A stretch of DNA of 64,000 bases, taken from NCBI GenBank assembly GCA_945910395.1, contig CAMDYX010000005.1:20675-84674 (forward strand), in the 5' to 3' direction. Below the pieces are notes generated by a model. It had not been told where the DNA came from, did not search any database, and saw only the letters and a list, made by a program, of their open reading frames with translations. The stretch's first letter is position 1. Every line of letters starts with the position of its first letter. Source of the stretch: an uncultured Agathobacter sp. (GTDB lineage Bacteria > Bacillota > Clostridia > Lachnospirales > Lachnospiraceae). The position numbers were made by a program, and so were the translations under genes. Positions 62,211-64,000 of the stretch are shown here, piece by piece.

Positions 62211-63848
62211 ATGGATGTAACAAAATATAACGACATCGTGCAGTACTGGATTACACAGGTTATGGAAAATCGCGGAAAAGATGCGGAGCTCTCTCTGAAA
62301 TTCTGTAAGGATATTGTGAATTACGGAATGACGGTGGGGGATCATAACCTGATTGGCTTCGGCTACTTTTATAGAGGAGAGACCTATTACCTGCTGAACG
62401 ACGGCGTTCACTTTTTCGAGGAGATCAGCAAAGCCCTGGACTATCTCAATAAGGCCCAGGACTGGGAGCTGATGGGAAAATGCTACAATTTTCTCGGCAT
62501 TTGGGCAACCAATCGAGGGAATGCACCCATCGCATTAGATTACTATTTGAACGGCATCAATTACTGCCAGAAGATACAGCTTTTTCATCAGGAAGCCATT
62601 ATGAATGTGAATGTGGGGGCCCTCAATATGCAGTGCGGGCGCTACCGGGAGGCCCAGGCATATCTGGAGAAGGCCTACGAATACATAAAGACAGAAACAA
62701 ACGAACAGGGATATGATTCCTACATGGTGATCATTTATGCTTCCCTTGCGAAGGCGGCAATCCATCAGGGAAATATGACTGAGGCGGAGGAGTATTTCAG
62801 GCGGGCCTATCACGACCATTGGAAAAATGTGGATGAAATGGACCGGCTATCGATACTTTGTACAGAAGCGCTATATAGTCATGTACGAAAGGATTATGTA
62901 AAAAGAGATCAATGTATTGCACAGATTCAGAGCCTCATTCACGGACAGATGCCAATTTTGGATGTGTCGGATGATTTGTACGAATATGCAAAGCTTCTTC
63001 TTGATGCAGAAAAGGAAGAAGAATTTTGGGCTGTGATCGATTTACTGGAGCCGATGATTAAGAACTGTAATATTATACATATGCAGCTTCAGATTATATC
63101 CTTAAAGATTCAGCTCTATCGGAAAAAGGGGCAGAGTGCGGAATATCTTCAGGCCGCAGGCTACTATTATGAGCTTTCAGAAATCAAAGAGCGTGAAATG
63201 CAGGAGATGATCAATAATGTCTTAAACCTTAGAAGAAGTCTGGAATCGGTGAATCGCGCCCGGCAGGAGATGGAGGTACAAAATCAGATTCTTCTGGAAA
63301 AATCTGAGATTGATCCACTCACAAAGATTGCAAACCGGTTCCGTTTAAATGACCATTCCGAGGAAATTTTTGAACGGGTACTGCGAATGGAAAGTACCAT
63401 TGCAGTAGAAATGCTGGATGTAGATTACTTTAAGGAGTTTAATGACAACTATGGCCATCAGTCCGGGGATGGATGCCTGCAGGCTGTTGCAGACGCACTT
63501 CGTGAAATGACGAACCGCCATAATGCGTTCTGTGCAAGATATGGTGGGGATGAGTTTGTGATTATCTATGAAGACATTTCTTACGAGGAAGCAATTTCCT
63601 GCGCAAAGGAACTAAAAGGACTTGTCCGGGATAAAAATATTCCCCATAAGTATTCAAAGGCAATTCCTTTTGTAACAATTTCTCAGGGACTCTGCTGGGG
63701 CAGACCAAAGGAAGGACAGCAGATAGAAGATTTCTTACACACTGCGGACAGCATGCTTTACAAGGTAAAACAGAAGTGCAGAAACAACTACTGTGTCGGA
63801 AAAATAGAAGATACAGAAACCCCATATATAGGGGATATAGAAGAATAG
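62211..63848 (+). CDS. TPR-GGDEF diguanylate cyclase
   Basis: The 545-residue cytoplasmic protein has tetratricopeptide-like helical repeats over about 1-330 (for example YREAQAYLEKAYEYIKTETN and MTEAEEYFRRAYHDH), a coiled coil (about 330-370) and a GGDEF domain (about 375-530) with an intact RYGGDEF loop (G445-F449). RxxD of the inhibitory I-site is absent (RHNA). It probably makes c-di-GMP in response to a protein-protein cue sensed by the TPR array. GAAGGAGGGAG precedes the ATG and it stands alone before a terminator. Confidence 0.88.
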   Translation: MDVTKYNDIVQYWITQVMENRGKDAELSLKFCKDIVNYGMTVGDHNLIGFGYFYRGETYYLLNDGVHFFEEISKALDYLNKAQDWELMGKCYNFLGIWATNRGNAPIALDYYLNGINYCQKIQLFHQEAIMNVNVGALNMQCGRYREAQAYLEKAYEYIKTETNEQGYDSYMVIIYASLAKAAIHQGNMTEAEEYFRRAYHDHWKNVDEMDRLSILCTEALYSHVRKDYVKRDQCIAQIQSLIHGQMPILDVSDDLYEYAKLLLDAEKEEEFWAVIDLLEPMIKNCNIIHMQLQIISLKIQLYRKKGQSAEYLQAAGYYYELSEIKEREMQEMINNVLNLRRSLESVNRARQEMEVQNQILLEKSEIDPLTKIANRFRLNDHSEEIFERVLRMESTIAVEMLDVDYFKEFNDNYGHQSGDGCLQAVADALREMTNRHNAFCARYGGDEFVIIYEDISYEEAISCAKELKGLVRDKNIPHKYSKAIPFVTISQGLCWGRPKEGQQIEDFLHTADSMLYKVKQKCRNNYCVGKIEDTETPYIGDIEE

Positions 63849-63863
63849 CGTTTGTTTTCAGAA

Positions 63864-63920
63864 AAAATCGGATGTTCTGTAGAAAGCAAGAATTTGCTGA
63901 CAGCATACATCCGATTTTTA
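63864..63920 (+). terminator. Terminator after the TPR-GGDEF gene
   Basis: The long stem AAAAAATCGGATG (63864-63876) pairs with CATCCGATTTTT (63908-63919) around an inner stem (TCTGTAGAAAGCAA region). The right arm ends in five T residues. Confidence 0.8.
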
Positions 63921-63928
63921 GAAAGTAC

Positions 63929-64000
63929 ATTTCGAGTTTGTGCGCAGAATGAATTTTGCTATTTGAATCAGAACGTTTAAAAAGCGTCGGCACTTAATGA
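63929..64000 (-). repeat. Dispersed palindromic element, copy E (cut by window end)
   Basis: The outer part is diverged (TTTCGAGTTTGTGCGCAGAA), then TGAATTTTGCTATTTGAATC and AGAACGTTTAAAAAGCGTCG match copies B and C exactly or nearly so. The window ends inside the left core arm. Confidence 0.82.

Overview
The window is chromosomal DNA from an anaerobic, spore-forming Firmicute, most likely of the Lachnospiraceae (Roseburia/Agathobacter-like). The reasons are spmB and a SpoIIQ-like M23 protein, strong AGGAGG ribosome binding sites with many TTG/GTG starts, two T-box leaders, a fructose PTS operon, and an F-type ATPase whose c subunit carries a Na+-binding signature. No rRNA, tRNA, CRISPR array, prophage or complete insertion sequence was seen.

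Layout. 0-6 kb: spmB, a sirtuin and DUF951 gene, a HipA-like kinase with an HTH partner behind a palindromic operator, the rpsF-ssb-rpsR operon, and an AAA/DUF4143 ATPase behind three 14-bp repeats at a 32-bp period. 6-12.4 kb: fruK-fruA-HPr-EI-DeoR regulator and a MutT-like gene. 12.4-15.7 kb: one very long gene joining a LacI-type sensor, a GGDEF cyclase, a GH53 galactanase and a C-terminal beta domain. 15.8-23.4 kb: nfeD-SPFH, gdpP-rplI-dnaB, azlCD (opposite strand), a MerR gene and a small ferredoxin. 23.5-35.8 kb: tsaC, a phosphatase-like gene lacking its catalytic cysteine, upp, an insertion-like block (CATCGA repeat cluster, broken ECF sigma gene, anti-sigma gene), dCMP deaminase, and the ATP synthase operon. 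36-45 kb: a lipoprotein phosphoesterase, T-box-tyrS, a GGDEF gene, a DUF5684 protein, threonine aldolase, and a yybP-ykoY (Mn2+) riboswitch ahead of two cation exporters. 45-51.4 kb: a broken and an intact Rpn nuclease, then a tight five-gene operon: bcp, yaaA, a zinc-ribbon/kinase-like protein, a VWA protein and a divergent PurA paralogue. 51.4-64 kb: an EamA transporter, T-box-metG, NUDIX, pepF, a fluoride riboswitch ahead of a cation/H+ antiporter, tatD, rsmA, a degenerate M23 protein and a TPR-GGDEF protein.

The best candidate for an undescribed system is the peroxide-stress-linked operon at 46.9-51.3 kb. Its last three genes (zinc ribbon plus apparent pseudokinase, MIDAS-type VWA, PurA-like enzyme with altered base-recognition and IMP-loop motifs) look like one functional unit. 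The sensor-GGDEF-galactanase fusion is the strongest single-gene oddity.

A dispersed imperfect palindrome of about 170-185 bp occurs five times (the last copy cut by the window end), with shorter remnants and hairpins resembling its termini elsewhere. A second, unrelated set of CATCGA/TCGATG hairpins fills the space after upp. Four cis-acting RNA sensors (Tyr and Met T-boxes, Mn2+ and F- riboswitches) sit in the second half. Three GGDEF proteins and a c-di-AMP phosphodiesterase indicate extensive cyclic-dinucleotide signalling.
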